Assembly: GCF_014284275.1 (NCBI RefSeq)
Contig: NZ_JACOFU010000001.1
Span: 682,001 to 746,000, forward strand
DNA: 64,000 nt
DNA from: Affinundibacterium amnicola
Lineage (GTDB): Bacteria; Pseudomonadota; Gammaproteobacteria; Burkholderiales; Burkholderiaceae_D
Direction of reading: 5' to 3'
In this document: in pieces, positions 18,221 through 25,941 of the stretch
Layout of the letters: every line of letters begins with the position of its first letter
How positions within the stretch are numbered: the stretch's first letter is position 1
Notes under the pieces: model-generated
The model's database searches: none
Seen by the model: only the letters and a program-made list of their open reading frames with translations
Told to the model about the DNA's origin: nothing
Position numbers and translations under genes: made by a program

Positions 18221-19210
18221 TTAGCCGACCAAGTGTTTTACGCCATCACGCTCTTCTTGCAATTCTTTGAGAGTGACGTTGATACGTTCACGAGAGAATT
18301 CATCGATTTCTAAACCTTGAACAATCGTGTATTCACCGTTTTCTGTTGTAACAGGGAAGCCAAACATCGTACCTTCTGGGATGCCATAAGAACCATCCGA
18401 TGGAATGCCCATCGTTGTCCATTTGCCATTCGTGCCCAGTACCCAGTCACGAACGTGATCGATTGCTGCATTCGCTGCAGAAGCAGCAGAAGACAAGCCA
18501 CGGGCTTCAATGATTGCCGCTCCGCGTTTGCCGACTGTTGGCAAGAACACGTCTTTGTTCCATTCTTGATCATTGATCATGTCTTTAACAGATGCGCCGG
18601 CAACCGTTGCGAAACGGTAGTCAGCGTACATCGTCGGAGAGTGGTTACCCCAAACGCACAATTTTTCAATATCAGCAACTGCTTTGCCAGTTTTCGCAGC
18701 AACTTGTGACAGAGCACGGTTGTGATCCAAGCGCAACATCGCTGTGAAGTTTTTAGATGGCAGATTTGGTGCAGATTTCATGGCGATGTAAGCATTGGTG
18801 TTGGCTGGATTACCAACCACCAATACTTTGACATTGCGTGATGCAACTGCATCTAATGCCTTACCTTGCACTGTAAAAATCTGTGCATTTGCTTCGAGCA
18901 AATCTTTACGTTCCATACCTGGACCACGTGGACGTGCGCCAACCAACAACGCAACATCGATATCTTTAAACGCGGTCATTGGATCGCTATGTGCTGTCAT
19001 GCCAGCCAACAAAGGGAAAGCGCAATCGTCGATTTCCATCATTACGCCTTTCAGCGCTTTTTGTGCTTTCTCGTCAGGGATTTCCAATAATTGCAAAATC
19101 ACTGGTTGATCTTTGCCCAGCATGTCGCCGTTAGCGATTCTAAACAAGAGGGAATAGCCGATTTGGCCAGCTGCGCCAGTAACAGCAACGCGCATAGGGG
19201 ATTTAGACAT
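18221..19210 (-). CDS. mdh: Malate dehydrogenase
   Basis: An NAD-dependent enzyme that oxidises malate to oxaloacetate. The 329-residue protein is of the cytosolic-like, LDH-unrelated MDH type common in Burkholderiales. It has [23 protein letters not shown] at the N-terminus, the NAD site [28 protein letters not shown], and the active-site His in [19 protein letters not shown] lies 10 bases before the ATG. It diverges from gntR across a 368-bp spacer that holds one palindrome in its own leader and the perfect GntR-type palindrome next to gntR. Confidence 0.97.
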   Translation of the reverse strand: MSKSPMRVAVTGAAGQIGYSLLFRIANGDMLGKDQPVILQLLEIPDEKAQKALKGVMMEIDDCAFPLLAGMTAHSDPMTAFKDIDVALLVGARPRGPGMERKDLLEANAQIFTVQGKALDAVASRNVKVLVVGNPANTNAYIAMKSAPNLPSKNFTAMLRLDHNRALSQVAAKTGKAVADIEKLCVWGNHSPTMYADYRFATVAGASVKDMINDQEWNKDVFLPTVGKRGAAIIEARGLSSAASAANAAIDHVRDWVLGTNGKWTTMGIPSDGSYGIPEGTMFGFPVTTENGEYTIVQGLEIDEFSRERINVTLKELQEERDGVKHLVG

Positions 19211-19250
19211 GGTATTTCTCCGCAGTGGTGTAAAAATAATATTGTAATGC

Positions 19251-19268
19251 TCTAATTCAAGAATTAGA
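19251..19268. promoter_or_regulatory. Inverted repeat in the mdh leader
   Basis: A perfect TCTAATTC-AA-GAATTAGA palindrome, 41 bp before the mdh start codon. It could be an operator or an mRNA hairpin. It does not share sequence with the GntR palindrome. Confidence 0.4.
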
Positions 19269-19519
19269 TTGAAACGTTTGTTTAGGACTCTGCTTAAGCA
19301 TCGGTCGGGTCGTCTATTTCATCAAAATCACCAAAATCGAATGTAAGTGAAATGAGCGGCTGAAATGATAACGCTGAATCACCTTCACATGCGATTGAAT
19401 TTACAATTGTGCCGCCTAATTTGCTTTGAATTTGTCAAAAATTGTGATCAACATTGCGCTAGATCAGCTTAATTGTTGGGAGTTTATTGCGCCACTTAGT
19501 TTGTGTCAATCGATATCTT

Positions 19520-19537
19520 ATGTCTTATATAAGACAT
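19520..19537. promoter_or_regulatory. Perfect 18-bp palindrome, probable GntR operator
   Basis: ATGTCTTATATAAGAC+AT reads the same on both strands. It has the GT-(N10)-AC form expected for GntR-family operators. It overlaps the likely -10 region of gntR, with a TTGTGT at 19501-19506 as a possible -35, about 40-60 bp before the gntR start, so autorepression is likely. Confidence 0.6.
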
Positions 19538-19596
19538 GATAAGTTTTTTACTTTTCTCTAGACTTTTGGACTGCTTTTGTGGTGAAATTGCGGACT

Positions 19597-20397
19597 ATGA
19601 ATCCAACGGTATCGTCAACTATGCAGTCTAATGAGTCGAAAAGTTTGCCAGCTTCCGATGCGGATTCGTATTCCTCCGCAGCGCCGACCTTTAGCCCACT
19701 GTATCAACAGATTAAAGGCTTAATCACGCAAAGCCTGCAATCTGGCGAGTGGAAGCCGGGTGAGCTAATTCCTAGTGAGATCGAATTAGCTGCTCGCTTC
19801 AAAGTTAGTCAGGGTACTGTGCGCAAGGCTATTGATGAATTATCTGCAGAGAATTTAGTCGTGCGCAGACAAGGGAAGGGCACTTTTGTTGCGACTCACC
19901 ACGAAGCTCGCTCGCAATTCCGTTTTTTGCGCTTAGTCCCTGATAATGGCGAGCGTTCCTATCCAGAAAACAAAATCATCGAAGTAAAGCGTTTGCGAGC
20001 GCCAGCCGAAGTGGCTCGTCTGCTGGAAATGAAGGTCGGTGAGTCAGTCGTTTTTTTAAAGCGTGTACAATCTTTCGCTGGTGTGCCGACAATTTTGGAA
20101 GAGTTATGGTTGCCGGGCTCTATTTTTAAGGGTTTAACCATCGAGCGTTTGAATGAGTACAAAGGGCCGATGTATGCCTTATTTGAATCGGAGTTTGGTA
20201 CGCACATGATACGTGCACAGGAAGAAATTCGTGCTGTGTGTGCCGAACAAGATACCGCAGATTTATTGCAAGTTGAAATTGGAGCGCCACTGTTAAGTGT
20301 GGAGCGAATTTCTTTTACTTATGGCGATAGAGCGGTGGAGTTGCGACGTGGCTTGTACTTAACGAATGCGCATCACTATCGAAACGAATTGAGTTGA
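19597..20397 (+). CDS. GntR-family regulator with UTRA domain (HutC type)
   Basis: Probably the local regulator of the TCA genes. It has an N-terminal tail rich in Ser and Asn, then the winged helix (PLYQQIKGLITQSLQSGEWKPGELIPSEIELAARFKVSQGTVRKAIDELSAENLV with the RRQGKGTFVA wing). A C-terminal UTRA effector domain follows (about residues 105-255 with GVPTILEELWLPGSIF). The effector is unknown. I use the ATG at 19597; GTG codons at 19579 and 19582 are in frame and cannot be ruled out. It sits between mdh and sdhC, facing away from mdh, with a perfect palindrome just upstream. Confidence 0.9.
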   Translation: MNPTVSSTMQSNESKSLPASDADSYSSAAPTFSPLYQQIKGLITQSLQSGEWKPGELIPSEIELAARFKVSQGTVRKAIDELSAENLVVRRQGKGTFVATHHEARSQFRFLRLVPDNGERSYPENKIIEVKRLRAPAEVARLLEMKVGESVVFLKRVQSFAGVPTILEELWLPGSIFKGLTIERLNEYKGPMYALFESEFGTHMIRAQEEIRAVCAEQDTADLLQVEIGAPLLSVERISFTYGDRAVELRRGLYLTNAHHYRNELS

Positions 20398-20555
20398 ACC
20401 GTGTGCTTGAGCAGGATTGAACCAGATTATTTGCTTAATTCTTGATCAAATTGAAGAATAATTCTCAGAAAACCGTCAAATCTGTTGGTGCAATGCATCA
20501 AAATAGGCGAAAATTATAAAGTTGTAGTGCTGAGTCATTTTGGGGGAGTTTATTT

Positions 20556-20969
20556 ATGTCTGAAGTTGTTAAAAATAAGAAGCGTTTTGGTGTGATGCGC
20601 CTTTCTGATGCAGTCTTTGGCGGTTATCGACTACCGCTAGCAGGCTTTGTATCGATTTTGCATCGTATTAGTGGCATGTTGATGTGTTTGCTGTTGCCAT
20701 TCGCATTGTATTTACTGGATCAAAGCCTTCGCTCTGAAGTGTCATTTGCCATGTTGCACGTTTTCTTCGCATCGATACCAGTCAAGCTCGTTGTATTGGC
20801 TTTGGTGTGGGCGTACTTGCACCATTTTTCTGCAGGCGTGCGTCACTTGTTGATGGATTTTCATATTGGTTTAGATAAAGACAGTGGTCGTCAATCAGCG
20901 GTCGCGGTGTTGTTCGTGAGCTTGGGTTTGACGGCTCTCGTTGCATTGAAATTGTTTGGAGTATTCTAA
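20556..20969 (+). CDS. sdhC: Succinate dehydrogenase cytochrome b556 subunit
   Basis: A membrane anchor of complex II. Its 137 residues have three hydrophobic helices. The family motif LAGFVSILHRISGMLM (quinone-site Ser/Arg region) comes before helix 1, and the haem-ligand His lies in the YLHHFSAGVRHLLMD region. GGGGGAG lies 8 bases before the ATG. It is the first gene of sdhCDAB. The 158 bp before it is AT-rich and probably holds the promoter, but no box is strong enough to name. Confidence 0.95.
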   Translation: MSEVVKNKKRFGVMRLSDAVFGGYRLPLAGFVSILHRISGMLMCLLLPFALYLLDQSLRSEVSFAMLHVFFASIPVKLVVLALVWAYLHHFSAGVRHLLMDFHIGLDKDSGRQSAVAVLFVSLGLTALVALKLFGVF

Positions 20970-20971
20970 AA

Positions 20972-21340
20972 ATGGCGAATAATAATATTGGATCAAAACG
21001 CCTGGTTGTTGGCGCAGGATATGGTATGCGCGATTGGTTAGCGCAACGCGTAACAGCCATTTTAATGGCGGTTTATACCGTCGTATTATTAGTTTTGTTT
21101 TTGACTTCGAAAGAATCAAGTTACATCGCTTGGAGTGGTATTTTTGCGATGCAATGGTTTAAGTTGTTAACCTTCGTCGTTGTTGTCGCTTTGCTCTACC
21201 ACGTATGGGTAGGCATGCGTGACGTTTGGATGGATTATGTGACGCACTCTGTTGTATTGCGTTTGGTATTTCAGGTCGCCACTATTGTGTGGCTGATCGC
21301 TTGTGCTGGCTACGCCGCACAGATTTTGTGGAGAATGTAA
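20972..21340 (+). CDS. sdhD: Succinate dehydrogenase hydrophobic anchor subunit
   Basis: The second membrane anchor of complex II, 122 residues with three helices. The N-terminal [29 protein letters not shown] is typical of beta- and gammaproteobacterial SdhD, and [16 protein letters not shown] carries the haem/quinone-side His and Asp. It starts 2 bp after the sdhC stop and is followed 2 bp later by the sdhA GTG, so translation is coupled. Confidence 0.94.
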   Translation: MANNNIGSKRLVVGAGYGMRDWLAQRVTAILMAVYTVVLLVLFLTSKESSYIAWSGIFAMQWFKLLTFVVVVALLYHVWVGMRDVWMDYVTHSVVLRLVFQVATIVWLIACAGYAAQILWRM

Positions 21341-21342
21341 CC

Positions 21343-23118
21343 GTGGCTGCAATCAAGTCTGCAATCCCTTCGCGTCGTTTTGATGCGGTAATCGTCGGTG
21401 CCGGCGGATCTGGCATGCGCGCATCTTTGCAATTGGCAGAAGCTGGCCTCAACGTGGCTGTTCTGTCTAAAGTTTTTCCAACCCGTTCTCATACTGTAGC
21501 CGCTCAAGGTGGTATCGGTGCATCTTTGGGCAATATGTCTGAAGACAACTGGTTCTGGCATATGTTCGACACCGTTAAAGGTGGCGATTACCTCGGTGAT
21601 CAAGATGCGATCGAATTCATGTGTCGCGAAGCACCGAAGGTCGTGTACGAATTAGAGCATTTTGGTATGCCATTTGATCGTAATGCGGATGGCACTATTT
21701 ATCAGCGTCCATTCGGTGGCCACACCGCGAATTTTGGTGAAAAGCCAGTGCAACGCGCCTGCGCCGCAGCTGATCGTACTGGTCACGCATTGCTGCATAC
21801 ACTGTATCAGCGCAATGTGCGTGCACGCACCCATTTCTTCGTTGAATGGATGGCGATTGATTTGATTCGCGACGCCTCTGGTGACGTTTTAGGTGTAGTT
21901 GCACTTGAAATGGAAACTGGCGAAGTGATGATGCTGGAAGCTAAAACAACCATGTTCGCCACTGGTGGTGCTGGCCGTATTTTTGCTGCTTCAACTAATG
22001 CATTTATCAATACCGGTGACGGTATGGGTATGGCTGCACGTGCTGGCTTACCTTTGCAAGATATGGAATTCTGGCAGTTCCACCCAACGGGTGTGGCCGG
22101 TGCTGGTGTCTTGATTACCGAAGGTGTGCGCGGTGAAGGCGGTATTTTGGTGAATAGCCAAGGTGAGCGTTTCATGGAGCGTTATGCACCGACATTGAAA
22201 GATTTGGCACCACGTGACTTCGTTTCCCGTTCTATGGATCAGGAAATTAAAGAAGGTCGCGGTTGTGGTCCAAATAAAGATCACGTTATGCTCGATTTGC
22301 GTCATATCGGCGCGGATACGATTCAAAAACGTTTGCCATCTATTTTGGAAATTGGTCACAAGTTTGCCAACGTTGATGCGACTAAAGAACCTATCCCAGT
22401 CGTTCCAACAATTCACTACCAAATGGGCGGTATTCCGACCAATATTCACGGTCAAGTCGTTACGACTAAAAATGGCGTGAATGAAGTCGTGAATGGCTTG
22501 TACGCTATCGGCGAATGCGCTTGCGTATCAGTTCATGGCGCGAATCGCTTGGGTACTAACTCCTTGTTAGATTTGATCGTGTTCGGTCGCGCTGCTGGTA
22601 ATCACGTTGTCGCAAGTAATCTCAAAGCACGTAGCAATAAAGATTTGCCGAAAGATGCGGCTGATTTGGCGATGTCTCGTTTATCTAAACTGGAAAACAG
22701 CACTGGCACAGAGCGCGTACAAGACGTAGCGAATGCGATTCGTAGCACAATGCAACAATATTGCGGCGTATTCCGTACTGATGAATTGTTGCAAACAGGC
22801 TTGGGCAAAATTATGGAGTTGGATGAACGTCGTAAGCACGTTTCTTTCAAGGATAAATCTAAAGTATTCAACACGGCACGTGTAGAAGCTTTGGAGTTGG
22901 ATAACTTGATCGAAACAGCAAAAGCGACGATTACTTCTGCAAATGCACGTAAAGAATCACGTGGTGCGCACGCCCATCGTGATTATGAAAAGCGTGATGA
23001 TGAAAACTGGATGAAGCACACATTGTGGTATTCAGAGGGTAATCGCTTAGATTACAAACCAGTTGTGACTAAGCCGCTCACGGTGGAAACCTTCCAACCT
23101 AAAGCACGTACATTCTAA
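21343..23118 (+). CDS. sdhA: Succinate dehydrogenase flavoprotein subunit
   Basis: Oxidises succinate to fumarate with covalently bound FAD. I take the GTG at 21343, two bases after sdhD, with GGAGA 8 bases upstream; the longer open frame starting inside sdhD is rejected. The product has 591 residues. Features are the FAD fold [22 protein letters not shown], the flavinylated His about residue 50 in [13 protein letters not shown], and the substrate-site segment around [22 protein letters not shown]. The C-terminal helical domain ends in the typical [16 protein letters not shown]. Confidence 0.97.
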   Translation: MAAIKSAIPSRRFDAVIVGAGGSGMRASLQLAEAGLNVAVLSKVFPTRSHTVAAQGGIGASLGNMSEDNWFWHMFDTVKGGDYLGDQDAIEFMCREAPKVVYELEHFGMPFDRNADGTIYQRPFGGHTANFGEKPVQRACAAADRTGHALLHTLYQRNVRARTHFFVEWMAIDLIRDASGDVLGVVALEMETGEVMMLEAKTTMFATGGAGRIFAASTNAFINTGDGMGMAARAGLPLQDMEFWQFHPTGVAGAGVLITEGVRGEGGILVNSQGERFMERYAPTLKDLAPRDFVSRSMDQEIKEGRGCGPNKDHVMLDLRHIGADTIQKRLPSILEIGHKFANVDATKEPIPVVPTIHYQMGGIPTNIHGQVVTTKNGVNEVVNGLYAIGECACVSVHGANRLGTNSLLDLIVFGRAAGNHVVASNLKARSNKDLPKDAADLAMSRLSKLENSTGTERVQDVANAIRSTMQQYCGVFRTDELLQTGLGKIMELDERRKHVSFKDKSKVFNTARVEALELDNLIETAKATITSANARKESRGAHAHRDYEKRDDENWMKHTLWYSEGNRLDYKPVVTKPLTVETFQPKARTF

Positions 23119-23128
23119 AGAGATCACT

Positions 23129-23839
23129 ATGGCACGTACATTAAAATTTCAAATCTATCGCTACGATCCGGACAAGGATGCAAAGCCTTACATGCAGGAC
23201 CTGACGGTCGAATTGCAAGACACAGACAAGATGTTGCTCGATGCGCTGCAACGTATTAAAGCGGACGTCGATGATTCTTTAGCGCTGCGTCGTTCATGCC
23301 GTGAAGGTGTGTGCGGCTCTGATGCGATGAATATCAATGGTAAAAATGGTCTAGCTTGTACTACTAATTTGAACGAATTGTCTGAACCTATCGTTTTGCG
23401 CCCATTGCCAGGTTTGCCTGTGATTCGCGATTTGATCGTGGACATGACGCAATTCTTCAAACAATACAATTCGATCAAACCTTACTTGATCAACGATAGC
23501 ATTCCGCCTGAAAAAGAGCGTCTGCAATCACCGACAGAACGTGAAGAATTGGACGGTTTGTACGAATGTATTTTGTGCGCATGCTGCTCTACATCATGCC
23601 CGTCATTCTGGTGGAATCCGGATAAATTCGTTGGACCAGCTGGTTTATTGCAAGCCTATCGTTTTATTGCCGATTCACGCGATGAAGCGACGAGCGCACG
23701 CTTGGATAATCTGGAAGATCCTTACCGTTTATTCCGCTGCCACACGATTATGAACTGTGTTGACGTTTGTCCTAAAGGCCTCAATCCTACCCGTGCTATC
23801 GGTAAGATTAAAGAGTTGATGGTAAGACGTGCGGTGTAA
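23129..23839 (+). CDS. sdhB: Succinate dehydrogenase iron-sulfur subunit
   Basis: Carries electrons from FAD to quinone through 2Fe-2S, 4Fe-4S and 3Fe-4S clusters. The 236 residues show the plant-ferredoxin Cys set ([26 protein letters not shown]). The second ferredoxin domain follows ([19 protein letters not shown] and [22 protein letters not shown]). It begins 10 bp after sdhA. Two inverted repeats lie in the 114-bp gap to sdhE. Confidence 0.97.
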   Translation: MARTLKFQIYRYDPDKDAKPYMQDLTVELQDTDKMLLDALQRIKADVDDSLALRRSCREGVCGSDAMNINGKNGLACTTNLNELSEPIVLRPLPGLPVIRDLIVDMTQFFKQYNSIKPYLINDSIPPEKERLQSPTEREELDGLYECILCACCSTSCPSFWWNPDKFVGPAGLLQAYRFIADSRDEATSARLDNLEDPYRLFRCHTIMNCVDVCPKGLNPTRAIGKIKELMVRRAV

Positions 23840-23894
23840 GTAGTTTCAATGTATCGCGTTAATGATTAAAGATTAGCGCATTGAAGTACTCTGT

Positions 23895-23930
23895 ACCAGA
23901 TTGACCGGGTTTTATACCTGTCAATCTGGT
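23895..23930 (+). promoter_or_regulatory. Intercistronic hairpin between sdhB and sdhE
   Basis: A perfect 11-bp inverted repeat, ACCAGATTGAC and GTCAATCTGGT, with a 14-base loop that can itself pair (GGGT with ACCT). No T run follows, so it is not a normal terminator. It may be an mRNA processing or stability element. A weaker hairpin (GCGTTAAT with ATTAGCGC) lies about 20 bp before it. Confidence 0.6.
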
Positions 23931-23953
23931 CAGTAAAAGAGATAGGAAAAATC

Positions 23954-24235
23954 ATGTCAGGTGTTATGTCTGGCTTGCATCAGAGTGATCCAGTCAATCG
24001 AGCAAGACTACGCTGGCGTGCGCGCCGCGGTTTGTTGGAAAATGATTTGATACTGACGCGCTTTTTGGATGCGCATGAAGAGAACATGTCAGATGAAGAG
24101 GTGGACGCGTTTAGTCGTCTGATGGATATCTCTGACAATGCACTGATGGATTTGTTGATGGGGAAAAACGAGCCTGAAGATCAGCTTGATTTACCTCATG
24201 TCAAAGCACTGCTGACGCGTCTGCGCGCAGCCTAA
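23954..24235 (+). CDS. sdhE: FAD assembly factor SdhE
   Basis: Helps attach FAD covalently to SdhA. The 93-residue protein has the family RGxxE-type motif, here RARRGLLENDLILTRFLDAH, followed by the compact helical bundle (DEEVDAFSRLMDISDNALMDLLMGK). GATAGGAAAAATC before the ATG supplies a ribosome site. Its place between sdhB and gltA is the usual one in Burkholderiales. Translation from the earlier ATG is preferred over the Met seven codons later. Confidence 0.93.
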   Translation: MSGVMSGLHQSDPVNRARLRWRARRGLLENDLILTRFLDAHEENMSDEEVDAFSRLMDISDNALMDLLMGKNEPEDQLDLPHVKALLTRLRAA

Positions 24236-24309
24236 GATTTTGTACTTTTTGATCATATTTTTTGATCGCATTTTTTCATTAACGACTCACCTGCAACGAA
24301 GGAAGAGCC

Positions 24310-25614
24310 ATGACTAACTCTGAAACAAAAGCAACGCTATCATTTTCTGATGGCTCCCCATCGATCGAGATGCCTATCTATAAGGGTTCTATTGGACCTG
24401 ATGTGATTGATATCCGTAAGTTGTACGGTGCCACGGGTAAATTTACTTATGACCCGGGTTTCATGTCGACTGCGGCATGTAATTCTTCCATTACCTATAT
24501 CGATGGTGATAAAGGTGAGTTGTTATATCGTGGTTACCCAATTGAACAATTGGCGCAAAACGGTGGTGATTTCTTAGAATCTTGCTACCTGCTGTTGAAT
24601 GGCGAATTGCCAAACGCAGAACAAAAGCAAAAGTTTGTGGACACAGTGACTAAGCACACGATGGTGCACGAACAGATGCAATTCTTCTTCCGCGGCTTCC
24701 GTCGTGATGCGCATCCTATGTCCGTATTGGTGGGTACAGTAGGTGCTTTGGCCTCTTTCTATCACGATTCTTTGGATATCAACGATGCCCATCATCGTGA
24801 AGTTTCCGCAATTCGTTTGATCGCGAAAATGCCAACTTTGGTAGCAATGGCGTATAAATATTCTATCGGTCAACCATTCGTGTATCCACGCAATGATTTG
24901 TCGTACAGCGCGAACTTCATGTACATGATGTTCTCGAATCCATGTGAGCCATACAAAGTCAATGAAGTTTTGGTACGCGCATTGGATCGCATTTTGATTT
25001 TGCATGCAGATCACGAACAAAATGCCTCTACATCTACAGTCCGTTTGGCTGGTTCTTCTGGTGCGAATCCATTTGCTTGTATCGCTGCCGGTATCGCATG
25101 CTTGTGGGGCCCTGCTCACGGTGGTGCGAACGAAGCGGCCTTGAGTATGTTGGAAGAAATCGGCTCCGTCGATAACATTCCTCATTTCATCGAACAAGTC
25201 AAAGACAAAAATTCTGGCGTGAAATTGATGGGCTTTGGTCATCGCGTTTACAAAAACTACGACCCACGTGCAAAATTGATGCGCGAAACTTGCTATGAAG
25301 TCTTGAATGAACTCGGTTTGCAAGATGATCCATTGTTCAAATTAGCAATGGCATTAGAAAAAATCGCATTGGAAGACGAATACTTTGTATCTCGTAAATT
25401 GTATCCAAACGTTGATTTCTACTCTGGTATCGTGCAACGCGCGTTGGGTATTCCAACTGCATTGTTTACAGGTATCTTCGCATTGGCACGTACTGTAGGT
25501 TGGGTCGCACAATGGAAAGAAATGATTTCTGATCCAGAACAAAAAATTGGTCGTCCACGTCAATTGTTTGTTGGTTCTCCGCAGCGTGATGTGCCAGCAA
25601 TGGATAAGCGTTAA
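24310..25614 (+). CDS. gltA: Citrate synthase (type II)
   Basis: Condenses acetyl-CoA and oxaloacetate. Its 434 residues match the NADH-sensitive type II enzymes of Gram-negative bacteria. There is an N-terminal extension, [37 protein letters not shown], the active-site His in [12 protein letters not shown] and the second His in [15 protein letters not shown]. The catalytic Asp lies in [23 protein letters not shown] lies 5 bases before the ATG. A strong terminator follows 72 bp after the stop, so sdhCDABE-gltA forms one block. Confidence 0.97.
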   Translation: MTNSETKATLSFSDGSPSIEMPIYKGSIGPDVIDIRKLYGATGKFTYDPGFMSTAACNSSITYIDGDKGELLYRGYPIEQLAQNGGDFLESCYLLLNGELPNAEQKQKFVDTVTKHTMVHEQMQFFFRGFRRDAHPMSVLVGTVGALASFYHDSLDINDAHHREVSAIRLIAKMPTLVAMAYKYSIGQPFVYPRNDLSYSANFMYMMFSNPCEPYKVNEVLVRALDRILILHADHEQNASTSTVRLAGSSGANPFACIAAGIACLWGPAHGGANEAALSMLEEIGSVDNIPHFIEQVKDKNSGVKLMGFGHRVYKNYDPRAKLMRETCYEVLNELGLQDDPLFKLAMALEKIALEDEYFVSRKLYPNVDFYSGIVQRALGIPTALFTGIFALARTVGWVAQWKEMISDPEQKIGRPRQLFVGSPQRDVPAMDKR

Positions 25615-25685
25615 TCTGAACTTAAACGTCAAGTGGTAATCAGAAACCACAATATTAAATATTTAAGTAATTAAATATATTTTAT

Positions 25686-25715
25686 AAAAGCGAGTATAAA
25701 TTACTCGCTTTTTTT
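25686..25715 (+). terminator. Terminator of gltA
   Basis: An 11-bp perfect stem (AAAAGCGAGTA and TACTCGCTTTT), a 5-base loop and a run of seven T residues. Confidence 0.92.
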
Positions 25716-25860
25716 ATGGCGAAATATGTTATTCTCGCGTTTGATGTTGAAAGTCAATATTCCTCCTGTTTTATTTGAAGTGGTATTTGTTTTCCTACCG
25801 AGTCAAAATTTAGGTTGAAAATAGAATTTCGAATGAGTCCTTCCCCACAACTTGATGTGC

Positions 25861-25941
25861 AATCCGCTAACCGGTCAGGCCGTGTCGCGGAAGGTTAGAT
25901 TAACCCGCTAATCTCGCGAAGCGCGAAGAAAGGTGAGCAAT
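25861..25941 (+). ncRNA. Structured odhA leader, probable sucA RNA motif
   Basis: The 80 bases before the odhA start can form three hairpins. CTAACC (25867) pairs with GGTTAG (25893). AGATTA (25897) pairs with TAATCT (25909). TCGCG (25914) pairs with CGCGA (25922). The first two share bases, so they exclude each other, as in a switch, and the third ends next to the AAAGG ribosome site. A conserved structured leader, the sucA RNA motif, is known before sucA in Burkholderiales. Position and form fit it, but I could not test the match against its covariance model. The ligand of that motif is not established. Confidence 0.65.

Larger units (their letters stand above)
19211..19578. other. Divergent control region between mdh and gntR
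   Basis: A 368-bp AT-rich spacer with no ORF of note. It holds the mdh promoter and leader and the gntR promoter. The two clear structures in it, at 19251-19268 and 19520-19537, are listed separately. I see nothing else. Confidence 0.8.
25615..25941 (+). other. gltA-odhA spacer
   Basis: 327 bp without a gene. It holds the gltA terminator, an AT-rich stretch (25716-25860) that must contain the odhA promoter although I cannot pick a convincing box, and a GC-rich structured leader next to the odhA start (listed separately). Confidence 0.8.

Noticed and set aside
20398-20555. TTGATCAA before sdhC as an FNR-type site
   Set aside because: An FNR site needs TTGAT-N4-ATCAA. Here the halves touch without the 4-base gap.
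24236-24309. Two TTTTTGATC copies before gltA as an operator
   Set aside because: The region is a simple T-rich stretch; two short copies 15 bp apart are weak evidence and no regulator with this site is known to me.
24574-25323. 249-residue frame on the minus strand of gltA
   Set aside because: It lies wholly inside a secure citrate synthase gene, is rich in Cys, His and Gln as expected of an antisense frame, and has no recognisable domain.
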